Source of the DNA: Myxococcales bacterium
GTDB lineage: Bacteria; Myxococcota_A; Polyangia; GCA-2747355
Assembly (NCBI GenBank): GCA_020431405.1
Contig: JAGQIK010000120.1
Span: 1 to 52,696, forward strand
Direction of reading: 5' to 3'
Length of the DNA: 52,696 nt
A model generated the notes under the pieces. That model searched no databases. It was not told the DNA's origin and worked only from the letters and a program-made list of their open reading frames with translations. The position numbers and the translations under genes are program-made. Every line of letters starts with the position of its first letter. Position 1 is the stretch's first letter. Below, one piece after another: positions 41,240-48,402 of this stretch.

Positions 41240-43297
41240 CTACTGGCAGGGCGTGCCGAGCGCCTTGGGCGCGAAGACCACGCCGACGCCCGTGTCGAAG
41301 AACGTCGAGAGGAAGCAGCTGTACTGGTACTTCACGGTGTCGAGATCGAAGGCGATGTTGTGCGGATCGGAGTTGGCCTTGCCTTCGTACTGCACGACGA
41401 CGCCGGTGTACTTGGCGCTGGCGTCCGCCTCCGCGCTGAGGTTGTCCTGCACCGGATACGCGACGATGCCGTCGCGGCCCGTCAGCGCGAGCGCCTTCTG
41501 CATCTCCGGCCACACCTCGCTGCCCGCCTGCTGGTGACCGTAGCCGAGCGCCATCGCGTCGTAGACCGGTGGCGAGAAATAACTGTCGCCGCGCCCCACC
41601 GGCTCGTAGACGTGGCGCGCGGGGTGATCGTCGAGATGACGCCGCGAGAGGCGCTGCGTGTAGATCAGCGGATCGACCACCTCCCAGGCGGTGGCGATGA
41701 GCGTGCCTGCAGGGTGCGCGAACGACAGATCGCTCGAGAGCGTGCCCAGCAGCGCGGGCAGCGCCGTGCTGGGGAACACCGACGAGAAGAACAGGAAGTA
41801 GCTCCAGTAGCCGCCCGCCCCCGTGGGGACCGCAGCGCCCACGCGCGGCTCGACCGCGCTGAACAGGTTGGCGTACATGCCGCCCATGGACTGACCCATC
41901 ACGGCGATCGACTGTCTGCGGAACTTGAACGCCGTAGCGCCGCTGGGCAGCGTCGGGCCGCTGCACGCGCCGAGCGCCGAGGGCGCGATCTCGAGCCGCT
42001 CGAGGGCGTCGAGGAAGAGGCGCAGGTCGATCACGCCCTGACGGAACGTGTCGCGAAACATCGAGATGTTCTTGAAGTTGAGGTAGTCGAAGCTGCCTGC
42101 GCCGGGCAGCCGCTCGGGCGAGACCGGCATGCCCATGGAGGCGCCGGCGATGCCGAAGGGCGCGATGACGTGCGCTGGCCCCTCGCCTTTCACTGGCCGA
42201 TCGGCAAGCTGCGACGAGAGGCCGCCCGAGCCGTGGATGTAGATCATCAACGGATAGCCGCCGTCAGGCATCGGCGCCTTGGGCAGCGTGATGACCAGCG
42301 GCACGTCGACCTCGTGCGTCTTTTTCGGCGCGCCGTCGGCGTCGAGCTCGAACGAGCCGCCTGTGTCGAAGGGCGGCATGCCCTGCTGAAACTGCGGCAG
42401 CTTGATGGTGGCGAGCAGCTCGCAGTAGCGCGCGTGATCGCCGTCGTCGGTGTCGAGGGCGACGCCGGCGATGCTCACGTCGGGGTAGCCGGCGCGAACC
42501 TTCTCGGAGAGCTTGTAGAGCTCGTCGACCACGTCGCTGGTCGAAAACACCGAGGCGGCGGCCACGTCGGCGCGCGCGACGCCGGCCTTGTCGAGCGCGG
42601 GCCACAGCTGCTGGTAGAGCGCGAGCGCCTGCGCCGAGCGCACCGAAGCGGCGGCGGCGCTATCGAGCGGTGCGAGCCCAGCCTTGAGCCGCTCGAGCGC
42701 GCGCGGCACGCCGAGGGCGGCGCCTTGGGCGTCATTGGCGCTGCGCAGCACCACGTAGGCGTAGCGCCCACCGGGACGCAGCAGCACGCCGGGGCGCGGC
42801 GCGATGGCCAACACGTTGGCCGGCACGTACACGTCGCGCGTCAGCGTGGAGGCGACCACCGGATAGAGCGTGCCGAAGTCGGGCTGCGCCGGGTCGACAC
42901 CCACGAGCAGCATCGGCGAGCTCGCCGCCGGCGCGATGACGTCTTCGATCGCGCGCGCGGCCAGCGCGCCGTCGAACTTGAAGTAGCCCACGGCGTTGAG
43001 CGGAAAGCCGCGCCGCTGCTCGGCCGACGCGATCAGGCTCTTGATGTAGAGGTTGTCGCGCGGGTTAGGGAACGCGCGCAGGTCGGGCCCGCCCGCGGGG
43101 CCGAGACGCAGATCCGATGGATAGGGGAAATCGAAGAACGTCTGCTGCGTGTCGAAGGCCGTCAGCTCGAAGCGCACCGACGTGCCGGCGATCGCTTCGA
43201 CCTCCGGCGCGTCTGCCGGCGGCGGGCTGCAAGCGCACAGCACGAAGGCGATCGACAGCGCGAACGCGGGAGCTTGGCGATGAACGGTGCGGCGCAT
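41240..43297 (-). CDS. Lipoprotein alpha/beta hydrolase (esterase-like)
   Basis: A 685-residue lipoprotein with lipobox CAC (VLCAC). Residues 45-330 are a strand-rich N-terminal region with the FPYPSDLRL motif common in large bacterial lipase/esterase-like proteins. The hydrolase domain (about 340-650) has an oxyanion loop IYIHGSGG, a nucleophile elbow GQSMGG (S470) and late acidic and His candidates (YSCFLSTFF region has none; NSDPHNIAFD may hold the His). Substrate unknown. It starts 12 nt after the stop of the histone-H1-tailed gene on the same strand, so the two form an operon, and it is convergent with the DUF3604 gene (13 nt). Confidence 0.8.
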   Translation of the reverse strand: MRRTVHRQAPAFALSIAFVLCACSPPPADAPEVEAIAGTSVRFELTAFDTQQTFFDFPYPSDLRLGPAGGPDLRAFPNPRDNLYIKSLIASAEQRRGFPLNAVGYFKFDGALAARAIEDVIAPAASSPMLLVGVDPAQPDFGTLYPVVASTLTRDVYVPANVLAIAPRPGVLLRPGGRYAYVVLRSANDAQGAALGVPRALERLKAGLAPLDSAAAASVRSAQALALYQQLWPALDKAGVARADVAAASVFSTSDVVDELYKLSEKVRAGYPDVSIAGVALDTDDGDHARYCELLATIKLPQFQQGMPPFDTGGSFELDADGAPKKTHEVDVPLVITLPKAPMPDGGYPLMIYIHGSGGLSSQLADRPVKGEGPAHVIAPFGIAGASMGMPVSPERLPGAGSFDYLNFKNISMFRDTFRQGVIDLRLFLDALERLEIAPSALGACSGPTLPSGATAFKFRRQSIAVMGQSMGGMYANLFSAVEPRVGAAVPTGAGGYWSYFLFFSSVFPSTALPALLGTLSSDLSFAHPAGTLIATAWEVVDPLIYTQRLSRRHLDDHPARHVYEPVGRGDSYFSPPVYDAMALGYGHQQAGSEVWPEMQKALALTGRDGIVAYPVQDNLSAEADASAKYTGVVVQYEGKANSDPHNIAFDLDTVKYQYSCFLSTFFDTGVGVVFAPKALGTPCQ

Positions 43298-43309
43298 ATC
43301 GCTCGCGCG

Positions 43310-44866
43310 CTACGACGTTGGCTCGGCGGACGGAGCGCGCCGGCGGCGCGGCGTTTTGCGCGCCGGGGTCGACTTGGCGGCGGCGCGCTTGTTCTTCTTG
43401 CCGGGCGCTTTGGCAGCCGGGCTCGCGCTCTCGGGCGCAGCCTGCTTCTCGCGCGGCTGCTTTTGCTTCGTCGTCGCCTTCTTGGCGGTCGTCGCCTTCT
43501 TGGCGGTCGGCGCCTTCTTCGCGGTCGGCGCCTTCTTCGCGGCCGGCGCCGCCTTCTTGGCCGTCGTCGCCTTCTTCGCGGTCGGCGCCTTCTTGGCCGG
43601 CGTCACGTTCTTCTTCGCGGTCGTCGCCTTCTTCGCGGCCGTCGCCTTCTTCGCGGTCGTCGTCTTTTTCTCCGGCGCCGCCTTCTTCTCCGGCGTCGCC
43701 TTCTTCTTCGCGGTCGTCGCCTTCTTCGCGGTCGTCGCCTTCTTCGCGGTCGTCGCCCTTTTTGCCGGCGCCGCCTTCGCGACCTTCTTCTCCGACGCCT
43801 TCTTCTCCGGCGCCGCCTTCGCGACCTTCTTCTCCGGCGCCTTCTTCTCCGACGCCTTCTTCTCCGACGCCTTCTTCTCCGGTGCCGCCTTCTTCACCTT
43901 CTCCGCTGCCGCCTTCTTCGCCGGCGCCGCCTTCTGCTTCGCGGCCTTCTTCGCCGGCGTCGCCTTCTTCTTCGCCGGCGCCGTCGGCTTCTGCTTCTTC
44001 GCCGTCGTCGCCTTGTTCGACGTCGGCGCGACGGCCGCCTCCGGCGTGGCCGATGCCTTCTTCTTGCGCCTGCGCTGGCGCTTGGGCTTCTTCGTCGAGC
44101 CCGCCTCGGGCTCGCTCGCCGCCGGCTGCTCGCCACGGCTCTTGAAGAGCGCCTCGAGTGGATTCTCGCGCGGCGCCTCCTCGGCCTTCTTCTCGCGCAG
44201 CTGCCCCCACGCGGCCTCGGCCGCCGCCAGTCGCTCCTCCGACGCCGTGCTCGTCACCGATCGCCGCGCCGCCTCGAGCCAACCCGCCCCGAGCGTCGCC
44301 GGCTGCTGCGCCTCCTCGGGTGCGCGCTCGGCCTCGGCCTCGGCCTCGTCGTCTGCGCGCGTCGACTGCGGCGCCGCCTCGGCGGCCGAAAGCGGCGGGC
44401 CGCCCTCGAGCTCGCGCAGACGCCGGCGCAGGTCGCGCACCTCCTGATCGAGCTTGCGCGCTTCGTCACGCGCGCGGCGCGTCTCGAACTCGGACTGCAG
44501 CTGCGCTTGCTTGACGTCCGAGTCGCGCTTGTTGAGCCGCACCAGCTCGTCGCGCAGCCGCGCGTTGTGCTCGCGCAGATCGTCGCGCTCCTTCTGCAGC
44601 GTGCTGACGCGCCCCATCAGCTGCAGCTTGTCGTGCTCGAGCGCGCGCGCCCGCTCGGGGTCGGCCGCCCGCGTCTCGCGAAGCAAGGTCTCGCGCCAGC
44701 CCGCGAGCGCTCTGACCAGCTCGTTGGCCGACACGCTGGGGTCATCGGAGCCGAGCACGCGCGCCAGCTGATCGAGCACAGCGCGCAGCGCGGCGGCCAG
44801 CCGCTGTCGCGACGCAGCCCCCACCAGCGCGGAGGTCTGCTTAATTTCTGCAGCGTTTTCTGCCAT
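43310..44866 (-). CDS. Coiled-coil protein with histone-H1-like AKK tail
   Basis: A 518-residue cytosolic protein. Residues 60-160 have heptad-rich coiled-coil sequence (ERDDLREHNARLRDELVRLNKR). The tail from about 265 to the end consists of tandem Lys/Ala/Thr/Pro units (TTAKKA, APAKKA, APEKKA, ASEKKA), like eukaryotic histone H1 tails and bacterial Hc1/HU-tail proteins. Such tails bind nucleic acid by charge. A nucleoid-bridging role is inferred from composition; repeats of this kind are mostly disordered. It is first in a likely two-gene unit with the hydrolase lipoprotein. No Shine-Dalgarno is visible before the ATG. Confidence 0.8.
   Translation of the reverse strand: MAENAAEIKQTSALVGAASRQRLAAALRAVLDQLARVLGSDDPSVSANELVRALAGWRETLLRETRAADPERARALEHDKLQLMGRVSTLQKERDDLREHNARLRDELVRLNKRDSDVKQAQLQSEFETRRARDEARKLDQEVRDLRRRLRELEGGPPLSAAEAAPQSTRADDEAEAEAERAPEEAQQPATLGAGWLEAARRSVTSTASEERLAAAEAAWGQLREKKAEEAPRENPLEALFKSRGEQPAASEPEAGSTKKPKRQRRRKKKASATPEAAVAPTSNKATTAKKQKPTAPAKKKATPAKKAAKQKAAPAKKAAAEKVKKAAPEKKASEKKASEKKAPEKKVAKAAPEKKASEKKVAKAAPAKRATTAKKATTAKKATTAKKKATPEKKAAPEKKTTTAKKATAAKKATTAKKNVTPAKKAPTAKKATTAKKAAPAAKKAPTAKKAPTAKKATTAKKATTKQKQPREKQAAPESASPAAKAPGKKNKRAAAKSTPARKTPRRRRAPSAEPTS
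43465..43990 (-). repeat. 15-18-bp degenerate coding repeat (AKK units)
   Basis: Dozens of in-frame units with core gccttcttc or gccttcttg (plus strand) encode the AKK motifs. Spacer codons vary between Thr-Thr, Ala-Pro, Glu and Ser, so the array has probably expanded and contracted repeatedly. Confidence 0.8.
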
Positions 44867-44985
44867 TTACGATTTGCCAGCCGAGGTCTGAGAGGGAGGA
44901 GAATCAACGCTATGCAATGGCGCTTGCCCCGTCAAGGCCGCCGCGAGCTTGCGCGGCGAGGCCGCTTGGCTAACGGTATGAGCAG

Positions 44986-45561
44986 ATGCCCCTTCGAACA
45001 CTAGCGATCGTGCTCGCCCTCGGCCTGCTCACCGCGGCCTGCGGCGACGACGGTGACCCCCAGCTGCCCGCCGACGGCGTCGCGCTGCTCGACCACGCCA
45101 AGTGGGTCGAGACCAAGCACGATGACGATCCCTTCTGGGCCGCGCGCCCCACGCCTGACCCCGCGTGCGCGCCCTACAGCTTCCAGATCGAAGGCTTCAG
45201 CCCCGAGACGCAGTCGATCGAGATCGACACCACCGCCTGCGACTACCTCACCATCGGCCTCGAGATCCCTGCCGCGATCAAGCGCGGCGACACCCTCGAG
45301 CTCGTCGCCTGGCACCTGCGGCTCTCCGCCGATGGCGCCACCGAGCAGAACCCCGTTCCCGGCATGATGGCCGTGGCTGTGGGCAGCAACGTGATCTGGC
45401 AGAAGTCCTTCGACATCCCCAGCGCCGAGGCCTCGTACGTCGAGAAGCTCAGCGCCGACTTCGACGCCCCCGCCGGCACGCTGTTGACCTTCCACGTGCA
45501 CAACCACGGCAACAACAACTACAACCTGATGAAGGTCGACATCGTCGCCGACAAACCGTGA
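44986..45561 (+). CDS. Small lipoprotein of unknown function
   Basis: A 191-residue lipoprotein: lipobox TAAC, then a short stalk and a single domain. It contains an N-terminal PYSFQIEGFSPE and a C-terminal TLLTFHVHNHGNNNYNLM, with HVHNHG near the end. Strand-rich throughout. Similar proteins occur in myxobacteria and related taxa as far as I recall, but I do not know a function; the HxHNH cluster could bind a metal. Divergent from the H1-tailed gene across 119 nt. The stop is embedded in the first of three 17-bp repeats. Confidence 0.72.
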   Translation: MPLRTLAIVLALGLLTAACGDDGDPQLPADGVALLDHAKWVETKHDDDPFWAARPTPDPACAPYSFQIEGFSPETQSIEIDTTACDYLTIGLEIPAAIKRGDTLELVAWHLRLSADGATEQNPVPGMMAVAVGSNVIWQKSFDIPSAEASYVEKLSADFDAPAGTLLTFHVHNHGNNNYNLMKVDIVADKP

Positions 45562-45600
45562 GCCCCGACAAATCGTCAGCCGCGACAAACCGTCAGCCCC
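45550..45600 (+). repeat. 17-bp tandem repeat, three copies, starting inside the gene end
   Basis: Units gacaaaccgtgagcccc, gacaaatcgtcagccgc and gacaaaccgtcagcccc follow each other without gap. The first includes the last codons and the stop (tga) of the small lipoprotein; the other two extend beyond it. The third unit is closer to the first than the second. Confidence 0.8.
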
Positions 45601-45696
45601 GAGGCTTGACACCGCTCGACGACGATCCATAAGGGCCGCGAATCGCGCGGAGCGTCCTTAGTCGGTCGCAGGGGAGGGGCGAGGTACTGACCCTTT

Positions 45697-45718
45697 CACC
45701 AGCAGGCGCCTGCTGGTG
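45697..45718. promoter_or_regulatory. Perfect 22-bp palindrome
   Basis: The half-site caccagcaggc is followed directly by its exact reverse complement. A spacer-less palindrome of this length is typical of a dimeric repressor operator; as RNA it would be a hairpin with no loop slack. It is flanked by short T and C runs but has no T-tail. Confidence 0.55.
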
Positions 45719-45828
45719 TTCCCCAACCGCGCTATCACCACCGCATCAAACACACGAATGTACCGGGAACGTCACGGCCACTTTCTGGCCTCGAGGCGTT
45801 TTCCGAGCAAAATAATGTGAGACGGCAT

Positions 45829-45869
45829 GCAGCGTGCGCGGGCCGAGAGCCCGCTTCGCGCCACGCTGC
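45829..45869 (+). promoter_or_regulatory. Two-tier stem-loop in the HNH leader
   Basis: The outer arms gcagcgtg and cacgctgc (8 bp) enclose an inner hairpin of gcgggc and gcccgc with a 5-nt loop. The structure ends 1 nt before an AAGGAG and could hide or expose that site. Confidence 0.5.
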
Positions 45870-45870
45870 G

Positions 45871-45893
45871 AAGGAGATCCGATGTTAGCGTAG
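45871..45893 (+). promoter_or_regulatory. Shine-Dalgarno plus three-codon ORF (M-L-A-stop)
   Basis: AAGGAGAT (45871-45878) is followed by ATG TTA GCG TAG (45882-45893), and the HNH Shine-Dalgarno (ggagg) begins 3 nt after that stop. The spacing is good for initiation at the mini-ORF and re-initiation at the HNH start. Confidence 0.45.
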
Positions 45894-45907
45894 TCGGAGG
45901 TATGACG

Positions 45908-46432
45908 ATGGAGCGGACACTATTACTCAGCCAGGGCTACGAGCCCATCAGCGTCATCTCGTGGAAGAAGGCTATCTGCCTCTTCACCCTCGGCAAGGTC
46001 GAGGTCATCGAGACCTACGAGCGTGACATCCGCTCCGTTAGCCTCGTTTTCAAGATGCCGGCTGTCGTGCGTCTGCTGCGCAAGTTCCGTCGGCACAAGA
46101 AGCAGGTCAAGTTCTCGCGTCAGAACGTATTGGCGCGTGACCGCTGGGCCTGCCAGTACTGCGGCACCAAGCCGCCCATCAACGAGCTGACCTACGACCA
46201 CGTCGTGCCGCGTTCGCGCGGCGGCAAGACTTGCTGGGAGAACATCGTCACGGCCTGCGTGAGCTGCAACGCCCAGAAGGCGAATCGCACTCCGCGGCAG
46301 GCCGGTATGAGCCTGCGCAAGGCGCCTGTGCGCCCGGCGTGGGTGCCGATCTTCACGATCCAGCTCTCGCGGTCGTCGATGCCGGATGCCTGGCGAGACT
46401 ACTGCTACTGGACCAGCGAGCTGACCGACTGA
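45908..46432 (+). CDS. HNH endonuclease family protein
   Basis: A 174-residue protein. The first 60 residues (ERTLLLSQGYEPISVISWKKAI, FTLGKVEVIE) are typical of a conserved small HNH family in diverse bacteria. The HNH domain has zinc cysteines CxxC (CQYC, CVSC), DH at 97-98, SRGGKTCWENIVTA and the terminal NAQKANRTP. Nuclease role is not proven; family members are annotated as HNH endonucleases. ATG at 45908 is chosen over the ATG at 45902 and a frame starting at 45827 because ggagg stands 7 nt before it, and the family begins at this point. A strong terminator follows the stop. Confidence 0.88.
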   Translation: MERTLLLSQGYEPISVISWKKAICLFTLGKVEVIETYERDIRSVSLVFKMPAVVRLLRKFRRHKKQVKFSRQNVLARDRWACQYCGTKPPINELTYDHVVPRSRGGKTCWENIVTACVSCNAQKANRTPRQAGMSLRKAPVRPAWVPIFTIQLSRSSMPDAWRDYCYWTSELTD

Positions 46433-46454
46433 GCGTTGGCTCTCCCACCACCCC

Positions 46455-46494
46455 AGCGGGCGGCGTCGATAGGGACGCCGCCCGCTTTCTTTTT
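46455..46494 (+). terminator. Strong intrinsic terminator of the HNH gene
   Basis: A perfect 13-bp stem (agcgggcggcgtc and its complement) with a 6-nt loop is followed by TTCTTTTT. It lies 22 nt after the HNH stop and 29 nt before the end of the convergent HDOD gene. It is the only classical terminator I find in the window. Confidence 0.92.
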
Positions 46495-46523
46495 CCCGCC
46501 GCTGCCCCCACGGCCGCGGCCGC

Positions 46524-47345
46524 TCAGCGTCCCCAAGCCGCGCGCGCGACGCCGACGATGGCGTCGAGCACGCGTCGCTCGATCTCGAGCCCCTCGAGCG
46601 CGAAGACATCGTCTGTTGCTTGTCCTGCGCTGACGGCTTCGACCGCGCGCTCGGCGACGACGGTGGCGAAAACCGCCGGCCCCATGGCGCGCGCGTGCTC
46701 GGGATCCGCGTGGTGTGCGCGCGCGACATCGAGGTGGTCTTGCGAAAAATCCCAGCGCGACAGCACGTGCACGCCGACGTGCGGGTGCAGCTCGGCGACC
46801 AGCTCGTAGATCAGCGCATCCGACAGCACGCCGAACTCGTGCTGGTGATCGCCGAGCGCGCCGAAGAGCAGCTGCTCTCCGATGTCGGCGAGCAGCGCGG
46901 GCAAAAAGACACGCGCCGGCTCGAGGTCGAGCTGCGCCGACAGCGCCCGCGCACACAACGCGCGCGCGAACGAGCGCTGGCAGCTCTCGAAGGTCACGCG
47001 CGCGAAGCGCTTGGCGATGAAGACGTGCTCGATTGTCAGCGCCATGGCGAGGTCGCGAATACCCTCGAGCCCCACGCGCAGCATCGCCTGATGGATGTCG
47101 AGCTCGCCGAGCGCCGGGCCGTAGAGCGCCGAGCGCGCCACGCGCACCAGCCGCGCGCTGAGCAGCGGATCGCGCTCGACGAGGCGCGACAGCGCGAGCA
47201 GCGATTTGCGGCCGCGCACGATCTCGGAGTTGAGCTCGACGACCACGCTCGGCAAGGAAGGCACCTCGACGTCGGGTCCGGTGACCCAGCGCAGCACGTC
47301 GCGCTCGAGCTCGTTGCGCAGACGGGTTCGTTCGAGCCGGTTCAC
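46524..47345 (-). CDS. HDOD-domain protein
   Basis: A 273-residue soluble protein of the HDOD family (an HD-superfamily fold that lacks a fixed set of metal residues and often acts in signalling). Recognisable stretches are VPSLPSVVVELNSEIV, LVERDPLLSARLVRVA, DIHQAMLRVGLEG and LADIGEQLLFGAL. The GTG at 47345 is preceded by a strong purine-rich Shine-Dalgarno (aggaggg, about 7 nt upstream). The ATG at 47372 would place that site inside the coding region. Single gene, divergent from the epoxide-hydrolase-like gene. Confidence 0.87.
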   Translation of the reverse strand: MNRLERTRLRNELERDVLRWVTGPDVEVPSLPSVVVELNSEIVRGRKSLLALSRLVERDPLLSARLVRVARSALYGPALGELDIHQAMLRVGLEGIRDLAMALTIEHVFIAKRFARVTFESCQRSFARALCARALSAQLDLEPARVFLPALLADIGEQLLFGALGDHQHEFGVLSDALIYELVAELHPHVGVHVLSRWDFSQDHLDVARAHHADPEHARAMGPAVFATVVAERAVEAVSAGQATDDVFALEGLEIERRVLDAIVGVARAAWGR

Positions 47346-47420
47346 CAGACGCCCTCCTCCCTCCCTTCCCATCGACGACAACCCGCCAAAGCTGAGCCGT
47401 GGGCGCGCCGAAAGGACTGC

Positions 47421-47426
47421 TACCAT
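47421..47426 (+). promoter_or_regulatory. Candidate -10 element (TACCAT)
   Basis: TACCAT is 6 nt before the ATG at 47433; no Shine-Dalgarno is present. It belongs to the leaderless group. Confidence 0.4.
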
Positions 47427-47432
47427 CCGGCC

Positions 47433-48302
47433 ATGATCCGGCACCGCTTCGTCGACACGCGCGGCGTGCGGCTGCACCTTGCCGAGAGCGGCGAGGCCGG
47501 CCGCCCGCTGGTGGTGATGCTGCACGGCTTCCCCGAGTTCTGGTACTCGTGGCGACACCAGCTCGAGACGCTGGGCGAGCGCTACAACTGCATCGCGCCG
47601 GACATGCGCGGCTACAACGACAGTGACAAGCCCGACGACGGCTACGACCTCGACACCCTCGCCGACGACGTCGCGGCGCTGATCGCCGACGCGGGCGCCG
47701 AGCGGGCTGCACTGGTCGTCGGCCACGACTGGGGCGGCGCCATCACGTGGCATTTCGCACAGCGACACGGCGCGCTGCTCGAGCGCTTCTGCGCGATCAA
47801 CTGCCCGCCTGTGGACGCCCTTCCGCGCGCCGCGCTGCGCGATCCCCGCTCGCTCGCGCAGCTTTGGTACATGCTGTTCTTCCAGCTGCCCGGCGCCGCC
47901 GAGTCGCTGCTGCTCGCCGACGACTGCGCGCGCATCGCCCGCATCATGCGCGCCAACTGCGCCCGCCGCGACGCCTTCAGCGACGAGGATCTCGCACGCT
48001 ATCGCGAGGCGTTCGCCAAGCCCGGCGTCGCGCGCTGCGCCCTCGCCTACTACCGCACCGCCGCGCGCCGTCTCGCCCGCGGCATTGACGTGCGGCCGGC
48101 GCCGATCCGCTGCCCAGGCCTCGTGATCTGGGGCCGCGACGATCCCGCGCTGCGGCCGGCGCTGACCCACGGGCTCGAGGCGCGGCTCGACGCGCCGCTA
48201 ACGCTGCGCTTTCTGCCCGGCGTCGGTCACTTCCCCTGCAGCGAAGCGCCGGCCGAGGTGAGCGAGGCGCTGTGCCGCTTCGTCGCCGAGCCGCCGCGCT
48301 GA
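47433..48302 (+). CDS. Epoxide-hydrolase-like alpha/beta hydrolase
   Basis: A 289-residue soluble enzyme. The oxyanion region reads LHGFPEFWYSWRHQL, the nucleophile elbow is GHDWGG with D99, a late acidic candidate sits in WGRDDPAL and the catalytic histidine is H266 (GVGHFPC). An Asp nucleophile and the HGFPEFWYSW motif are hallmarks of soluble epoxide hydrolases and fluoroacetate/haloalkane dehalogenases; the lid must decide the substrate. Length is normal for epoxide hydrolases. Single gene with a TACCAT element 6 nt before the ATG, divergent from the HDOD gene (87 nt). Confidence 0.9.
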   Translation: MIRHRFVDTRGVRLHLAESGEAGRPLVVMLHGFPEFWYSWRHQLETLGERYNCIAPDMRGYNDSDKPDDGYDLDTLADDVAALIADAGAERAALVVGHDWGGAITWHFAQRHGALLERFCAINCPPVDALPRAALRDPRSLAQLWYMLFFQLPGAAESLLLADDCARIARIMRANCARRDAFSDEDLARYREAFAKPGVARCALAYYRTAARRLARGIDVRPAPIRCPGLVIWGRDDPALRPALTHGLEARLDAPLTLRFLPGVGHFPCSEAPAEVSEALCRFVAEPPR

Positions 48303-48315
48303 AAACTAGCCGCTT

Positions 48316-48332
48316 CTCTCGAAATGCGAGAG
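48316..48332 (+). terminator. Weak stem-loop after the hydrolase gene
   Basis: A 6-bp stem ctctcg/cgagag with a 5-nt loop can extend outward by three pairs across a bulge. It starts 14 nt after the stop. No T-run, so a weak terminator at best. Confidence 0.25.
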
Positions 48333-48402
48333 CGGGGCAGCGCGCAAGCAGCTGATCTGACTAACCTTAGCCCAGGCACGCGCTTTGCGAGGGCTTGTCG
48401 CC

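Larger units (their letters stand above)
45562..45907 (+). other. 346-nt gene-free stretch before the HNH gene
   Basis: It contains, in order, two of the 17-bp repeats, a perfect palindrome (45697-45718), an AT-rich spot (AATAAT, 45811-45816), a two-tier stem-loop (45829-45869), a Shine-Dalgarno with a three-codon ORF (45871-45893) and the Shine-Dalgarno of the HNH gene (45896-45900). No further protein-coding sequence is credible. It looks like the regulatory leader of the HNH gene. Confidence 0.6.

Noticed and set aside
43465..43990. CRISPR-like regular repeats
   Set aside because: Units are 15-18 bp, in frame, degenerate and have no unique spacers; they encode AKK motifs.
41360..45004. 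A plus-strand frame of more than 1,200 codons
   Set aside because: It is antisense to the esterase lipoprotein and the H1-tailed gene. High GC removes stops, and the Leu/Arg-rich translation comes from the AKK repeat read backwards.
45697..45718. Reading the perfect palindrome as a terminator
   Set aside because: There is no loop, no T-run, and the preceding gene ends 136 nt upstream; an operator is more likely.
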